From the NCBI GenBank assembly GCA_008921705.1, contig VFFE01009205.1, positions 4,024,235-4,088,234 of the forward strand: a DNA stretch of 64,000 bases. The letters run 5' to 3'. The notes below the pieces were generated by a model. It saw only the letters and a list, made by a program, of their open reading frames with translations, had not been told where the DNA came from and did not search any database. This DNA is from Burhinus oedicnemus. Lineage: Eukaryota; Chordata; Aves; Charadriiformes; Burhinidae. This document shows positions 26,906 to 40,892 of this stretch, one piece after another (position 1 is the stretch's first letter; every line of letters starts with the position of its first letter). The position numbers and the translations under genes are program-made.

Positions 26906-26965
26906 GAGCTTCTCTCCTCTCTCCTTTTCCTCCCTCCCTCTATCTCTCCTTTTCTTTTTCTCCTG
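26906..26965 (+). repeat. Pyrimidine-rich tract (CT/CCT motifs)
   Basis: Nearly pure C/T with ctctcc and ctccctccct motifs, interrupted by a single A. It could adopt triplex structure, as homopurine/homopyrimidine tracts do. Confidence 0.75.
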
Positions 26966-27769
26966 AGGTGCAGATGGCCACATTTGCAGGTTAACTGGAA
27001 CAGCTGGAGGCACATTATTAGCTTCCTGCTGCTAACTCATATTTGCTTAGATTTCTTTTTTTTTTTTTTTAACAGCAACATAATTTACAAGTAGTAGGCC
27101 AGTGACAAAGCTGGCATGTTCTAAATCCGCGTCTGATTTATATAATGCTGTTGCTTATCAGTGAATGAAGTCATAATTATTGCTTTGTACCATTAAATAG
27201 CATAAATATATAAACTGTTATACAAATTGCAGCAAATGTTTCCTCTAGGGAGCTCTAGACAAAATTTTAATGTAGTGCATTTGTCTGTGGTGGCAGTTTC
27301 TATGGTATATAATAATGTTGATAAATTTTACTGTAGCAAGTGACATTTTATAACATTAATCCTGGTGGTAAAAATCTGATGAATACTACAGCTGTACTGG
27401 TGGGTGCAAGAAGAATGAGAGCTTTTGACACCAAGTGAATTGATTTTAATAGTGCTTTAAGGCTCCAAAGCACAAGGACTGTGCAGAGATGGCAGATCCT
27501 TCACTGGAAGGGAGGTGGAATTGGGTGGGTGCTGGACAGCGAGGCACCGGGGAGCTTGACTTGACGATGGTGATAATTAATTCTTTTAAAAATCTGTATT
27601 GATTAATACATCCTTTGCTTTGGAAAGCAAAAGGAAACCAAATGGTGTGATGAAAACACTTAAAATCTTCACCAGTTATTTAAACTCTGTGCATGTGAGT
27701 GAAGGCCCTGCAATAATTAGAGAGGCAGCACCTGGGCTCAAATATTGTTTCAGATGTCAGACATGTGAG

Positions 27770-27910
27770 CGCACGGTCCGCTCGTGCCGTGCCTGCCTCT
27801 GCTGGGTGCTGCCAAAGCTCCCCGCTGCTGAGGTGCGCGGCTGGGGGACGAGCGATCGCACCAGTGCAGCCCCGTGCATGCTGAATGGGGATGCAGCAGC
27901 GGAGTAAACG
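27770..27910. other. GC-rich islet
   Basis: A CpG-containing patch (cgcacggtccgctcgtgccg and gcgcggctgggggacgagcg) within AT-rich intron. No domain in any frame. Confidence 0.35.
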
Positions 27911-28080
27911 AACTTGCGACACAAGGACTGCGAGAAGTTGTTCTTCCTCTGACTTCACTTGCGCGTAGCAGGAATAGGGTGGTGCTGGCAGCTTTTAGCA
28001 CCTGCCAAATAACAGCGTAATTGATGTTGCAAGTTTTGCAAACGGTTTGAAATTACTTTTTGTGTTGCTTTGTGGTCCAG

Positions 28081-28196
28081 GTCCCAGTGTTCGGGCTGGG
28101 GTTTGCCCACCCACAGCTGTCCTGGCTGCTCCTCCTTCCTGTACAAGGTGGCTTTCACGAAGTGCAAGTGTATCTTGTGTACATTGACCAAAGCAG
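28081..28196 (+). other. Cryptic exon-like segment
   Basis: tttgtggtccag ends at 28080 and AAGCAG|gtatac starts a donor at 28197, enclosing 116 bases that are open in two plus frames. Neither translation shows a zinc finger or other recognised domain. Splice-like pairs of this quality occur by chance in long introns, so this is only a note. Confidence 0.12.
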
Positions 28197-29539
28197 GTAT
28201 ACAACTGCCCAGGGTATTGGCTCTACCCAAAGGCAGGAAGAAGAGACGTGGGAGGTCAAGAGAAAAGTTTGATGCTGTTTGTGCACAACTTATGTTTCTG
28301 AAACAGGAACGGTATTTCAGGTGCTCATTTGTCTGTTTATTAATTATCCATGTGATTTCACTGTTAAACAAAACTGAGGAGAGGCTTCAGCTGCCACGTG
28401 ATTTTCATGGTTGCCAAGCACAGGTGAATCTCTTCCATCTAGATCAGATGCAGCACAGAAAATAAGTGAATGCATGAAAAAAAAGTATCCTTCGAGGCAG
28501 CAATTTCTGGTAGAGACAGTCTTGGCAGAAGCATTTGGTATAAAATCTTGATACAATAGACATTTTTTCACTTTTGTGATTTGTCTTAAAACTAGCAACT
28601 GCTTCTCACCCGATCACAAAACATAGTGACACATGAGAAAGGCACTTGTGTTTCATTAACACACAGTCATGAGTTACTCACCTGTATTTATTAATTATCG
28701 CTCTTACTGAATTTCCGAACTGGTCTCAAAAATGTCATGTATTTACTGAAAAAGAATACCAGAAATGTTCCTGCTTCACAATTAATTTGTTAAGGAGCTC
28801 ATTTTCTCCAAAGAAGCTCTCAAAAGTAAATAGATAACTCAAAGGAGAATTCTGGGGGGGCACTGTACTTGGGACACTTTTGTAAAAATGAAGAGCAATG
28901 TACTTTTTGTAGTTGGTCATTTAGACTGCTGTGACCCTTCCTCTATCTGAAAGTGTATTTTTCTGTTTTCTTCATTACATGTCTTCTTTCCTTTTCAAAT
29001 TCATGTTTCTGTTTCAATAACATCAAAGATGAAGCTACCATGTTAAAATTGCAACCCCCTGGCCATAGGGAAAATCCCAAGGACTTCAGGCTGAACAGCA
29101 TTGAGGTGTCTGACACACACCATGGCATCTTATCTGAGTTTTCCTTGCAAAACCCTGACATGTCCTGTATGGGTTTTCCTTCAGTTTGTTTCCTGTGTCA
29201 TTAGCGTTTCACATGCCCACAGTAATTTTCTTCCTGTCTGAGAAATCATGTGTTTTTTCCTGCCACCCTTTTAGACACGAAGTTTATTGAGTGGTTGAGG
29301 ATTAGTCTGCTGGTCTCTCTCCGGGCTGAAGTGCTGATATTTGAACAATGTATAAGGAATCCTCCTTCGTGGATGCTGTGCCTCCCTAACTGTCCGCACC
29401 ACCTGGAGGTGAAGCGCAGGAAGCTGAGCAGCCCCCCTCGCCTGGTGGCACACGGGGTGCTGGTCTTTAAGCTTAGCCCCAGAGACACAGGGGTACAGGC
29501 TATAAACCTTGCTGCTGGCTTATGTGATTGAAGTTTCAG

Positions 29540-32500
29540 ACACCAGCATCGCTTTTAACATGCGGATGTGCCCCAGAGAGCTGAACCTCGCAGCGGTGGA
29601 GCTGAGGGCGTTGCGTTACAGTCAGCAATGGGAAGCCCACGGCAAAGGCAGTATTTCATAGGAGCGGTATGGAAGTGCAGGGAATGGCAGCGGGCGGTGT
29701 CGTGCTGGGTGAGCCTCCCTCCTCCTTCCTTTGCCCAGGCTTCCTCCGTCAGACCTCTCGCCCGCACAGCGGAGCAGCAGCTCCAGGCCACTCCATCCAT
29801 GGGCCATCGCTTTGCTCCAGCTGCTGGCCAGAGTGGGGGGTGAGGGAGCTGAGCTCCGTGACTGGTGTCTCTGTCCCTTTGGAGGAGCACAGAAGGTGCT
29901 GCAGGAGTGCCACGTGGCAGTGGCTTTGGAGCCCTGAGTTTTCTTTTCCAGGATTAGCAGATTTCAAAAGCATATCGCATGTCAGTTTTGTACTTCTTAG
30001 TAAATTCCTATACAATGCTTTATGGCTTATGCACTAGTTAAATAATAATATTATTCTCCTGGCTGCCATTAAAATTTCTAGAAGTAAAAGCATCTTATAA
30101 TGTACTCTGGAAATGTGAATCCTGAACTGTAAGGTATGTATGTTTGTAATGATTAGTCGACTCAGCTCAATACATACCTGAACCATGTTTAGTAATAGCA
30201 GGGGCGATGTGAATTCAGGCAACCTTTGTTGATGAATTCTGCAATACTGCAGTGATTCACAGCATCCTGCGGGGACCACCATGCCAGCCCTGGCACCAGG
30301 CAGGTTGCAGAAACCACCTCAAAATCTTACAAGAAGCTGCTGTGGTGTCCCACAACAGGAGCTGGGTGAGCAGCCGCAAGCTCGTGCCGTCACTCCCAAG
30401 TTCACAGCCTCGCCCTCCAGCGGCGCCGGTGAGTGATGGGGCTGTGGGTAGGCTGGCTGTGCTCATTCGCTTCAGCCTCTTAACACAGTTACAAAGCTGA
30501 TGTGTGTCCGGCCAGCTCAGTCAGTGGCAGCATTTGGTTCGTCTTTAAAGGATGGTAAAGATGCACTTGATGTCTGTGCGTGAAGCAAGAGGGCCATCTA
30601 GAATAAAAGCCTACGTTACATTTACTTCTGCAAAGTCGTTCTGCATTTGTGTGTCTACCGCAAGCACTTATGCTTGAATGTGGTGTGTGATTTTTCAGCT
30701 ACTGTAGATAGATCATCTTTACAGAGCACAATAAAATGTTTGTGTAATGCTTAACTGTACGTTAAGTAAAAACCTGCATTAGAATATCCCTGTATTCTTT
30801 TAATCGGGTAAATAAGAGCATAAAGGCAAGTATCCCCACCACTCCCATTACTGCACGCAGCACTTAGTTACATTAGAAAAATGAGGCATTGTTCTGCCAA
30901 CTTTTGTTTCCCTCCATTTGTGTTACTTACTGCTTGTGAATCCAGCATGCTGACCTATGAGGCAATTACTTCTGAAATCCAGCTATCATGGCATACATTG
31001 GTACCACGGCACGGCTATTGCCAGGAGTCGATGGCTAGGACTGGTCTCCTGTGCTCATAACTAGCGCGTTACTGGTTTGAGCTGGTGTATAACTAATAGC
31101 ATTTGGAAGGTGTAGGTGTTACATTGTCCACCGAAGCATGACTTGTATTGCATTAAAGTATCACGGTGTCCTTAAACAGGCTAAAAGGAGTTTTCAGCTG
31201 GGGTCAATCATTGGGCTGTTGCACCAACGGTGTGCCGGGTGTTTGGGTGGTATTGTCAGTATTGTACTGACTCCTTGCCCGCGCCTTTGCAGACCCACTG
31301 AAGCAGTTGATGTGTTTTGCAGTTCATACAGCTGTTCAGGACCGTTGCAGGTTTATAAATACATTGCAGAATCTTTTTGTATGCTTTTGGCCTCCTGTCT
31401 TGTGCATTGCTCCAGGAGGTGAGCATGAGATGGAGCACTCGGACTGCAGCTTCAGTGCCGCGTAAATTCACACAACTGGACGTGCTCCCCTCACTGGCCC
31501 TCCAGGCACCATGAGGGCAGGAGGCAACTCCAGCTACTGCGGTTCAGGGCAACTATTTTAAAGGGGGTTTGGTGGCAGGAACCGAGGTTTAAAACTGCCT
31601 CTGCTCCTATGGAGAAATCGATATTTAGCCATAAAACCAGGAGGGTCATGGTTGGGAATCACAGCCTGAATGAGAGGGTTTCAGTATTGTCATAGAAGAT
31701 AAAACAAGAGGAAAACATTTTTGAATTTACTCCTTGTGTATTGAGGCCTTTTATGATTCATCAGTAAGTAAATATAAGCTAAGGGAGTGATTTGTTTCTA
31801 ACAAGCTTATAAAATACTAGAGTCATTTGTGAGTTTATTGGAGTGCTGATTATAAACATTCCCTCATGCACACTCCTTTGTGTCAAATTAACATTCAAAA
31901 TACAAATATTGTATCTTTGAATATTTCTGTAATCTCTTCCCAAGTATTTGAGATCTTTGATGAGAGACGACTGACAGTGTCACATGAAAAGTAGCCAAGC
32001 GCTCTGTCACAATTTTGGACATATTTTTCATTTCTTTGGCATTTGCTTTGCTCATGCTGCTTCTTTCAATTGCCTGCTCCATGCTCTAGCATTTTGGTTT
32101 TTGATACAATGCATAATTGATGTTCATCTAGCTGCAAAGATTCAACTGTTGTGCATGCTGCGTTGCCTGCATGCGGCTTCCCGGGATGCGTCCCGTGACC
32201 GGGTGGTGCCATTGCATGACAAGAGAGTGGGCGGTCGCGCTTGGGCTGGGTGGCCTCGGCACAGCTCCCTGCAGCCTGCTGGGGCAGCTTGGGTGCATGA
32301 GTGGCACCGGGGACATCCCGGGTTTCCCAAAGTGCTCCCCCTTTGGGAGAGCTGGACTTTGTGGCCTCATGAGCCTCAGGTGTGATTAGAAAGGGAGCCC
32401 CATTCTCATGCTTCCTCTTGTGCCCTAATGCGTTTTCTGTTGGTAATCACAAGGAATAGAAATGTATAGTATAGGCGTGGTCTGCCGCAAGTCACTTATA

Positions 32501-35500
32501 TCGCTGGTTTAGATCCGTCCCCTGTAGGCACTTTTTCCAAAGGATGTGCTGTGTGCGGAAGGCGTCCTGAGGCCAGGGCTCTCGGAGTGCTGCTGGTTGG
32601 GATGGGGAGCTGGCACTGGGGGCTGTGGGCAGCAGACCTTGGTTGAGCTGCTTGCTGACCCTATGGCTGCAGAAGTGCCATTTCACCCTCTCCATGTCTG
32701 CACTGCAGGTGTAGTTATAGTTTAATCATACTGACCTTTTATTTTTATTTTATGATTCAGTTTTCTCCCCTTTCCACAAAAATGGTTGCCAAGTTGTCAT
32801 TGTCAGTACCCAAATTCCTTCCCTTTCCTTTCACTGTGTAACTTGTTTTTATTAAGCAGAGGAAACTCCTGCAAGGGCAGGTCTTAGGCTAACATTACTG
32901 TAGTGGCTGCCATTTAAAAAGTCAATTTTTGCCTACAGGCAAAGTATTGTTATCAGAGTTCGTACCTATTTTGCATATATACGATTGTATCTTCCCTACC
33001 TCTCTGGGGTGACAGGAGCAAATGCCGAATTCTTAATGCCGATCGTTGAATCAGAGCTTAAAATAAGAACTCAGAAGAAAAACGAATAATAAAATGGTGG
33101 GTAGCAGGTCTCTGACAAACCTTTATTGTTTCCTCCTTTTCTGATTCAGACAGGGACTCCATGACAGCTTGATTTAGGATCTTATTTTATTTGAGGGAGC
33201 AGCTGAAAAGCAGCTTGATTTTTCCTCTCATTTTTCACTCTTCCTCAGTAAGTTTTGCAGGGCTGTGGAATATACTTCTTCTCACCTGGGCTTATTAGGT
33301 GGATACCCCAAAATCTATTTCAAGTTCAATGAATGCACATCAGGCCCTTCTCTACAGCAGTCCTACGACACCTTTGGACCTTTCCAGGTCATCTTGGCCA
33401 CCTCTGCATGGCTCCAGTCCATTACTGCGCCTGCCCCCTGAAGGCACCGTCCTGCTTGGCCGTGCCTGCCCTCTGCAGCTGGGAACTTCTTAGCACTTCT
33501 TTGTGGGCAGGGGCTTGGGTTTAAAAAAAAAAGTAACTTCTGGGAATGAGTGGAGTCGCAGAGAGCCCAGGAAACCTGTACAAAGCCATAAGCCTGAGAT
33601 CTGGGTGAGTTTAAGCAAAAATAGCTGCGTAGGAGTCCCGCTGTTAACCAGTCATCAGATCCTCCTGGATGTCGTTGTGTTGTGATATGGCAGCATGCTC
33701 ACGCTTTTCCACGGCTGGAAGAGGGCTTCTTCGCCACCATCGTAGGATCGGCATTTCCAGATCCCTTTATTTGTGCAAAAATACAGACTTTCCTTATATT
33801 TTACACTAAGTTTTCTGTCACAGCCCACACGTGTTCTTTGGAGTCTGTCTACAGCGTATGAGTTTGCACATGGCTTTCCTTAATGGATTAAAAAGCTAAT
33901 GACATTCAAAATGAAGAAAATGTGTTTCTAAAAAATAAATAAAACCAAGCTGGCCGTCTTATGCAGTGACAGCATATCTGCCAACAGCCATATGCCTGAC
34001 TGGGCTACTCACATAATAAAATAGTAAGGGCTTTGTTTACAAAGGCAAAAGCCAAAGTACTTTGAGTTTAGGAGCCTGGAAGAAGGTTTCTGGTCATGTT
34101 GCCAACCTGCTGCCGCCCCGCGCGGCTGCACAGGATGCCGGAATGTAGCCCTCTGCAGAGAGCTCGGAGCAACTGTTTCAGTGCTGCCTGTCCAGCCGCT
34201 TGTGCAGGATAAATCCAGCTCTAGATCGTATGTGAAGGGTGCAAGCTGGCTGGCCCACGTGCAGAACAAAGAACAAATGTAAAGGTGATATTAGATCTTA
34301 GGTTTTATGTATTGTAATCAATGTTTGTGTGCTAGGTAAGTGCTATCGAGAGTAACTTTACAGTCTGTGCTATGCAGAGTCACTGCTTGGCAGTGAGATC
34401 TCTTCCAAAAGGTCGCAGGGTTACAGCTTTTCTTTTTGTTTGAGATGAAGCTGCTACAGGATATGATTTCCACCTGGACTGTGGAGTGTTAATCGAGCAA
34501 ATCCCATCAACATCAATGGGAGATGCTCTGTACAATCAGTTGTGCATATTCCCACAGTACAAGAATATATGTCTGCATAATGCAGAGATGCTTAAGGTAT
34601 TTTCTTGTTTTCATGCAGATTCTTCTTTTTGACTGCCTTAAGGAATATCATGCATTACTGCACCTTAGGATTCCTGACTTAAAATATGTCTGATAGGGGT
34701 TTTTCATTCTTTTGGGCATATTTGCACTTAACGAGCTTTGAGAGATATTCATGCCATGCAAAATCAGTCACCTATCTTAGCCAGCCAGACCTTATTTAGT
34801 CACCCTTGGTTCTCTCTGTTGGCAATGGCATCTCATTTTGTCAGCTCCGATAACTGGTTTGTGTCCCTGAGCTCCTGCCGTAGTTCGTGGGGAGAGGGAG
34901 CGAGGGAGGTGCCTCGGGGTAGGGGTTGGGGCCAGGAGCCTCTCTGGGGCCAGGCTGTGACGTGTGTTCAGCCCTTGTATGAACAAGTAAGCTCTGGTGC
35001 AGTTGTGCTAAACGGTCATGTCAAGATAGCTGGGTAACTATCTTTTTTTTTTTTTTTCCAAGAAAAGCTGAGAGATGTTTCCATATTTTTGCTTGTCTGC
35101 ATGTACTTTAAAGAAGAATTTTAGATTTTTTTGTCTGTAAGCTGAGAACAATGCCACAAGAGATTGCTTTTCAACCAGAGAGGCTTTTCCCTAACAGTAC
35201 TGTTTCTTAATAAGAAAAGAAGGTGAATTCGTATTTAAAAGAAATACATTTGTTTAATCTGAGTAAGTGGGTGAAAACTGCCCCAACATTACAGGAGTGC
35301 AGCATTTGGCCCATCTCCAAGCCATTTGGTGGTCTGCAACAGAAATAATGCTCACAGTCGGTTTTCACTTGCACTTACAATTTATGCCCACTGCATCATT
35401 TCCCAGATATCTATACTAATATAAGCTTTAATTTGACTATAGCTGATACTGCTGTAAAGTTTACATTACTGCATACGCATTTCCATGTTTATGCAGAATT

Positions 35501-35570
35501 AGCAATATCAGAACAAGGCACCGATGCAGGGATAACTAAATTTTTCTGTGCTGATGCAAATAAAACTCTA
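29540..35570. other. Intronic stretch with small GC-rich patches, no recognisable genes
   Basis: GC-rich patches occur around 29570-29930, 30260-30470, 32160-32370 and 34860-34980, each opening overlapping frames on both strands without any domain. A T16 run begins near 35043. The rest is AT-rich unique-looking DNA. Confidence 0.45.
34496..34530 (+). repeat. Diverged interspersed repeat fragment
   Basis: The core aatcccatcaacatcaatgg shares the recurring pattern seen near 200 and 5490. Confidence 0.3.
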
Positions 35571-35592
35571 TAATAAATAAATAAATAAATAA
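35571..35592 (+). repeat. Tetranucleotide microsatellite, ATAA-type
   Basis: About five copies of ataa following a T-rich/A-rich stretch. Confidence 0.85.
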
Positions 35593-38500
35593 CTAGAACT
35601 CTACCATCCCCACCCCTCCAAAAAAAGTTTGACATTTATCATACTTTGATGCCTGAAAGAACCTTCAGTGTTTCTCAGTTAAATTGTACATTTGGAAGTG
35701 TTTTCATTTTGTTACGCGTTCTGTTTTTATCTGTCCTTTTACCAGTTTTTCTGCTTCCCTGATGCCATCATGGAAGTGGTTTACGGCTTTCTCCTACTCT
35801 ATGCATTGATGAGTGTCGTTGACAACAACTGGCTTGTAGCCTGTCTGTCATGTTAATTATATACTATTAGAGACCATTAATCCGATGATTATTTACGTGA
35901 TAGATTTATAGTCTATCATGTCAATGAGTACTTGGGAAACTGTAATCTGACGATCGGTGACACACATCAGCGGGAGTTTGCGTGTTTAAAAAATACTGTG
36001 TGCTATCCCGAGTGTGCCTGGCTAGCATGGGGGACTGGCAGCCAGGGCGGAATGCCACTCTGACTTGGATCCCCACCCCAGGAACTTGCCTTTGGGCAGA
36101 TGAAAATGCACCCAGCCTTTGGCTTTTAAGCAGTAGGTGCAGGATGCAGCTGCCACCCCGTGTGCAGGTGCAGGAGAGGGGGCTGCCGGGAAGAGGGAAG
36201 ACTTTGTCTTTGGCAGCTCTTGCTCCACTCCTGGCAGCTCTGGGGGCCTCTGTGTGACCGTGGTTGATGTGTGCTGGGACTGCAGGAGGTCTGGGCGGCA
36301 CACGGTGGGGAGAGGACACCTTGCAGCTCTGGTGACCCTGGTGCTGAGGCTGGGGAACGTGCCAAGCCTTTAAAATGAGTAAAAAGGGCTTTACACACGT
36401 TTAAACTCAGTTTAACGCTTTGCATGTTTTAAAAGCACTTGGCATATTCCAGTGGGATGTTTAATTAGATTATAATGATGTTTTAATTTTAATTTTTAAT
36501 TTCACAAGAAGTATAGATGCCAAGTAGATACTAGTTATTGCTGTTTGTCTGTATTGAGCTCTTAAATGTGATATTGTCAATAGGATCAGAGGACGGATGT
36601 ATTCTTGGTGCATAGCAATGCAGGGAAGAGAAGCGTGTGGAGAAGAGACCAGAAGTAATAAGGGGTATTCAGGTTTATTAAGTGACACGATGTCATGAGG
36701 GAGGTTACTGCAGGGAATGGGGCTGTGTGGCCATGGGCCTGGATACAGGGCTGTGTTACTTCAGTTCCACCAGCTATTGACATTAAACTTGAAATACTAC
36801 ATCTGTGAACATACACAAACATTAAAATACATGACTAGGGTTGAGTTGTGTGGGAATGTGGTGTTTTTATTAACTTCTAGCTGTTCTTAGGGGTTCATTA
36901 GCTTTATCCAGACTCATTCTGTGTGTGTGTGTATGGGCTTGCACACTCAAAGGCTGCATGCGTTTCTTTGCCTGTACAGGTTTTGCATTTCCACGGAAGC
37001 CACTGGAGTGGCCTATTGTGAAGGAATAGCCAGACCTATCAGACTTTAGTCCATAAGAAGTTTTAATATAGGCTATTAAAAAAATACATTTTCAGAGAAA
37101 GGCTGCTAGAGTGTGAAGTTACTGTGCTAAAGTGTAGCGGATTTCTATAAATTATCTTTATGCAGTTCCTCAGATTGATATCTAAATCTAAAATAAAGCT
37201 CTGCAGGCAGGGTCCCTCTGGGGCTCTGCAGTCAGCAGATAGATGATGCACAACTCCATGAACTCCTTTGAACTTTCAGATTTTATTTTTCTTGTAAACC
37301 AAAAATTAAGCTGATGAAGATAGGCTCGGCAGAGCCATCTCTTGTGTCTGAGGTTCAGTCTTCCCCTTAGGAAAGCGGTGCAGTGGGGGAGCACACAGCC
37401 CCTGCGGCCGGCAGGGAGACAGGGGATCTGGAGCAGTGCGGGAACTGCCATCGCAGTCAGTGGGAAACTCCCTGCAACATCATCCCGAGTCCCTCTGGGA
37501 CCGTGCTTCTTTTTAATGGTCATTTTAATATTGCAGTGTACTGACATGTACTGGAGGCAGTGAACTTACAAGCTACCCTATAAATAATTTGGCATCTAAT
37601 TCTGCATATTTTGAGCTTGAGGCCCCCGGAGATGATGAAAAGAGTTTAAAGCCCATTGCGTGGTTAGGCTAATTTAGCCTGAAAAAGAATACCTTTTTGA
37701 GGCCACAGATGCGTATAAGAAGTACATCACAAGAAGCCTTGGAGTTTGTTACCAGGAATCCATAGGCGCTTCCTCGAGCACCTATGTTTGCCGGCAGGTC
37801 CTGCAGCTTCTGTCTCCTGGTATCGTCCCTGATTTCCCAAATCCCATTCCCTTGGAGACCTTTCCCAGCTGGAGAACAGCAACAGCCGCTTTGTGCTGTC
37901 AGACTCTTGTCTGGGCTGCCCGTCCCTTGGAAAACCATGAAGACCAGAACTGATTTTAATGAGTCTCATCCAAAAGCAAATGTAAGGAAAACCAACAAAA
38001 ATACAGATAAAAAATACATTGTTTCTAGAAAAATCCAAGTCCCTGCGTTATCATTTTTCATTAAAGTGATGTTTCTAACCACAGTGGACAGCTCTCATAT
38101 CCCTTGAAAACCTATAATAGTAAAATTGTCATAAGGATGAAGCAAGAATGCAAGATTTTATTAAACAATCTTCGGCTCATAAAAGACATCAGTGTTCTGC
38201 CATTCTAGATCATATAAATATATTTCAAAGCAGAATCATATTTCAGCAGAGAGATAAAGCACAAAAGAATACGAGTAGCAGATAACAACATAAAATATTA
38301 AACCATCCAAGAAGGGGTGTAGGTGTATGTTTATCCACACAGGCAAGTGAGGGGCTGTGAGCACGGCAAGATTTTGGCAATATATCAGTAGAGCCATGAG
38401 CCCAGATATCCCTGGCAGTTTGTGTGTGTGTTTTGCGGTGGTGGTGGGGGTTTGGCATGGTTTCTTGCAGCGCGGAGCCGGGTGTTTCTGCACAGCTGCG

Positions 38501-39894
38501 TGAAACGCTGTGGGAACATGACGGGTGTCTTTAGTCTGGCAGAGTCGTCAAAGGGAGATACGAGCTCTACCTGGATAAATAAGTATAAATAGTTTTCCTT
38601 CTGATATGTGACCAGATTATTTTCCAGTTGATTTCCAGCCAAGGTCCCAAGTGGGCCACAGATCAAAAAAAGATAAGGGTCAGTTACAAGGTTGAGCTCA
38701 TTCGGCGTTGCCATAGTAACTGACCTCCAGCATCCCTGGGAGGACGGCACCCAGCTCCCCAGGTGATATTTCTGCTGCCACACCATCAATCCGCTGCTTT
38801 TCACTGCCCGAGCTGCCTAATCGCCGGGGCGCCGTGCCACAGAGCAGCTCTGTGCCGCCAGCCCACACCAGGGCAGAAGCAGGGGGTCCCCTCGCCCTGC
38901 AGCCACCCCACTAGTGAGGGAAAGGCTCAGCTACGTCCTCTGGGATTAATTACAAAAATGTAATGGAGCGATGTGGTCCACATGGTTTGCATAGCAGGTC
39001 AGGGGCTTAGACAGCAGTGGCGGTGAAGAAATGTCGTCCGTACGGGAGACAGCATCTTCATCCAATGTGAGCATCTGCAAATTTGCCATCGCCTCATAGG
39101 AGTCGCATGGTGTTCTCAGGCCTTGGTTCTACCTCCATCGTTGGATTGTTTTTAATGAAAACCAGTGGTGAAGTCGTGCCAGCCAGGCGAGGGGTCGAAG
39201 TGGTTCTCTGCAGGCTTTGTTTTGGAGGGGAGTGTCCATCATTGTCGCCCTACCCTGGTCCCAGCCCCTTGCTCCTTCACAGCCAATGGAATAAATTACT
39301 GGAGAAGCTCCTGCTTTTCTTATGTTATAAATTTTTCCCTTTGCTTACTTATTTACTGGGAAATGAATTGCATAAACAAAATAGTTCCATGCAGTTTTCA
39401 TTTTATTTCCTTGTGTTCATTCCAATTTCTATTTATTTCTATTATAATTAGAGCACTCCTTACATGGCCCACTTAATTCTACCAGATTTATCATATAATG
39501 GACAGGAGAAGGTTCTCTGTGAACACAGTATATTAATGCTTTGTTACACTGAATTACGGTATTTCAAAGTTCATTAAAAGTGTGATTAACTCGTGGATGT
39601 GTACATCTGAGTACAGGAAAGATATTCCCCTTTTTTGCCTTAATTTGCTGCAGTGGAGTAGAAATATACTGGTCTGGGAAGCTATAGTACGGGATGTACA
39701 CGTTGTTGTCAGGAGCGAGCATCAGATTGTCTTACACGATCTCTCAAATTAGGACTACTGCAGTTATTCCATAAGGGGAAATTTTGCTTTATTAAATCAA
39801 GTTGAAGAGCGAAGTTTTAACTAACAGTAAAGACAATGCCATCTTGATTTTTATTGTTCAATTCTCCTGTTTGTTATTGGTGTGATAACATGTC

Positions 39895-40010
39895 GGTACA
39901 CGACAGTGTTAATGCATACTTTTATGTTACTATTAATATAGTTATAATTAGAAATGCAGCTGATACAGTACATGGGTTTAATACAGCATTATTAATTATA
40001 CTGCATCCTC
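39895..40010. promoter_or_regulatory. Candidate enhancer-like block with TAATTA and E-box cores
   Basis: Contains ataattag, attaattat, aatgcata and the E-box cagctg within about 110 bases. This is a homeodomain/bHLH-type cluster by eye only. Confidence 0.25.
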
Positions 40011-40864
40011 GCCAGGAGGCTGCTAGTGTCGGTTCTCTTAGAGGCTTGGAGACTCATTGTAATATGTATTAAATGCACATTGCTGCAGCAGAAATAGCTT
40101 TACGGAGAAGCATATTCCCACTCTAAAATGGGCAGAACGACAGCGTAAGTGCTACCAAGCACCCTATGCACATATTTAAAACTATCCTGCAAACGCATCT
40201 GAACTTGGGAACAATGAGCGATGTCCTTTGCCACCGCGGTTCAGCTGGGTCTGCGCAACCCGCTAATCCTCGCTAACAGGCAGTAAATTATGTACCTCCA
40301 AATTTATACAAATGCCTGCCTTTGACATCAGCGGGCACCACCCAGGTTTCACCTTCAGGATTCAGATAATCAGCTCTCATTCCTACCGGCTTCCCTCAAG
40401 ACCGGTATGGAAATAAGTATGTGTCTGCCAGGGATCAAATGCTTTTGGAGACAAAAGTAGGTACTGAAAACATTACAGGATACTATCATCTCCCCATGAT
40501 ACTTTTACACAAAGCGCTCTGTTCCTCTTTTGGCCTGACATAGTTTCAGCCTGACAGAATCCAGCAGGCCTGCTTGTTTTAAACAAGAGCACATCCTATT
40601 ATTTTTTTGAGAAATGAAGTGTAAAATTAATGCTTATTATTTTGAGCTCAGGAAAAAAAAAAAGGCAAGAAACGCAAGATTCTCGTTTGCTGTGCATTGC
40701 TCATTTAGTCCTATAATCAATTGATCCCTGCACAGATACACTTATGGAGAAATGGGAGAAGATCTGGCACAGCAAGCTGTAAAAATCTGCATTTTATTTT
40801 ACAAATGAGAGGGGCTGCATAATTCACCTGAGTTATGTAGGTCTCTCACAGATGCTTGTCATGT

Positions 40865-40892
40865 TTAAAAAAAAAAAAGGGGAGGGGGGGGA
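40865..40892 (+). repeat. A-run followed by G-run (homopurine)
   Basis: A run of 12 A passes into ggggaggggggggat, giving an all-purine stretch of about 27 bases. Confidence 0.8.

Noticed and set aside
29555..30037. Several 90-120 codon frames on both strands
   Set aside because: All overlap in a GC-rich patch and no frame stands out; typical of chance ORFs.
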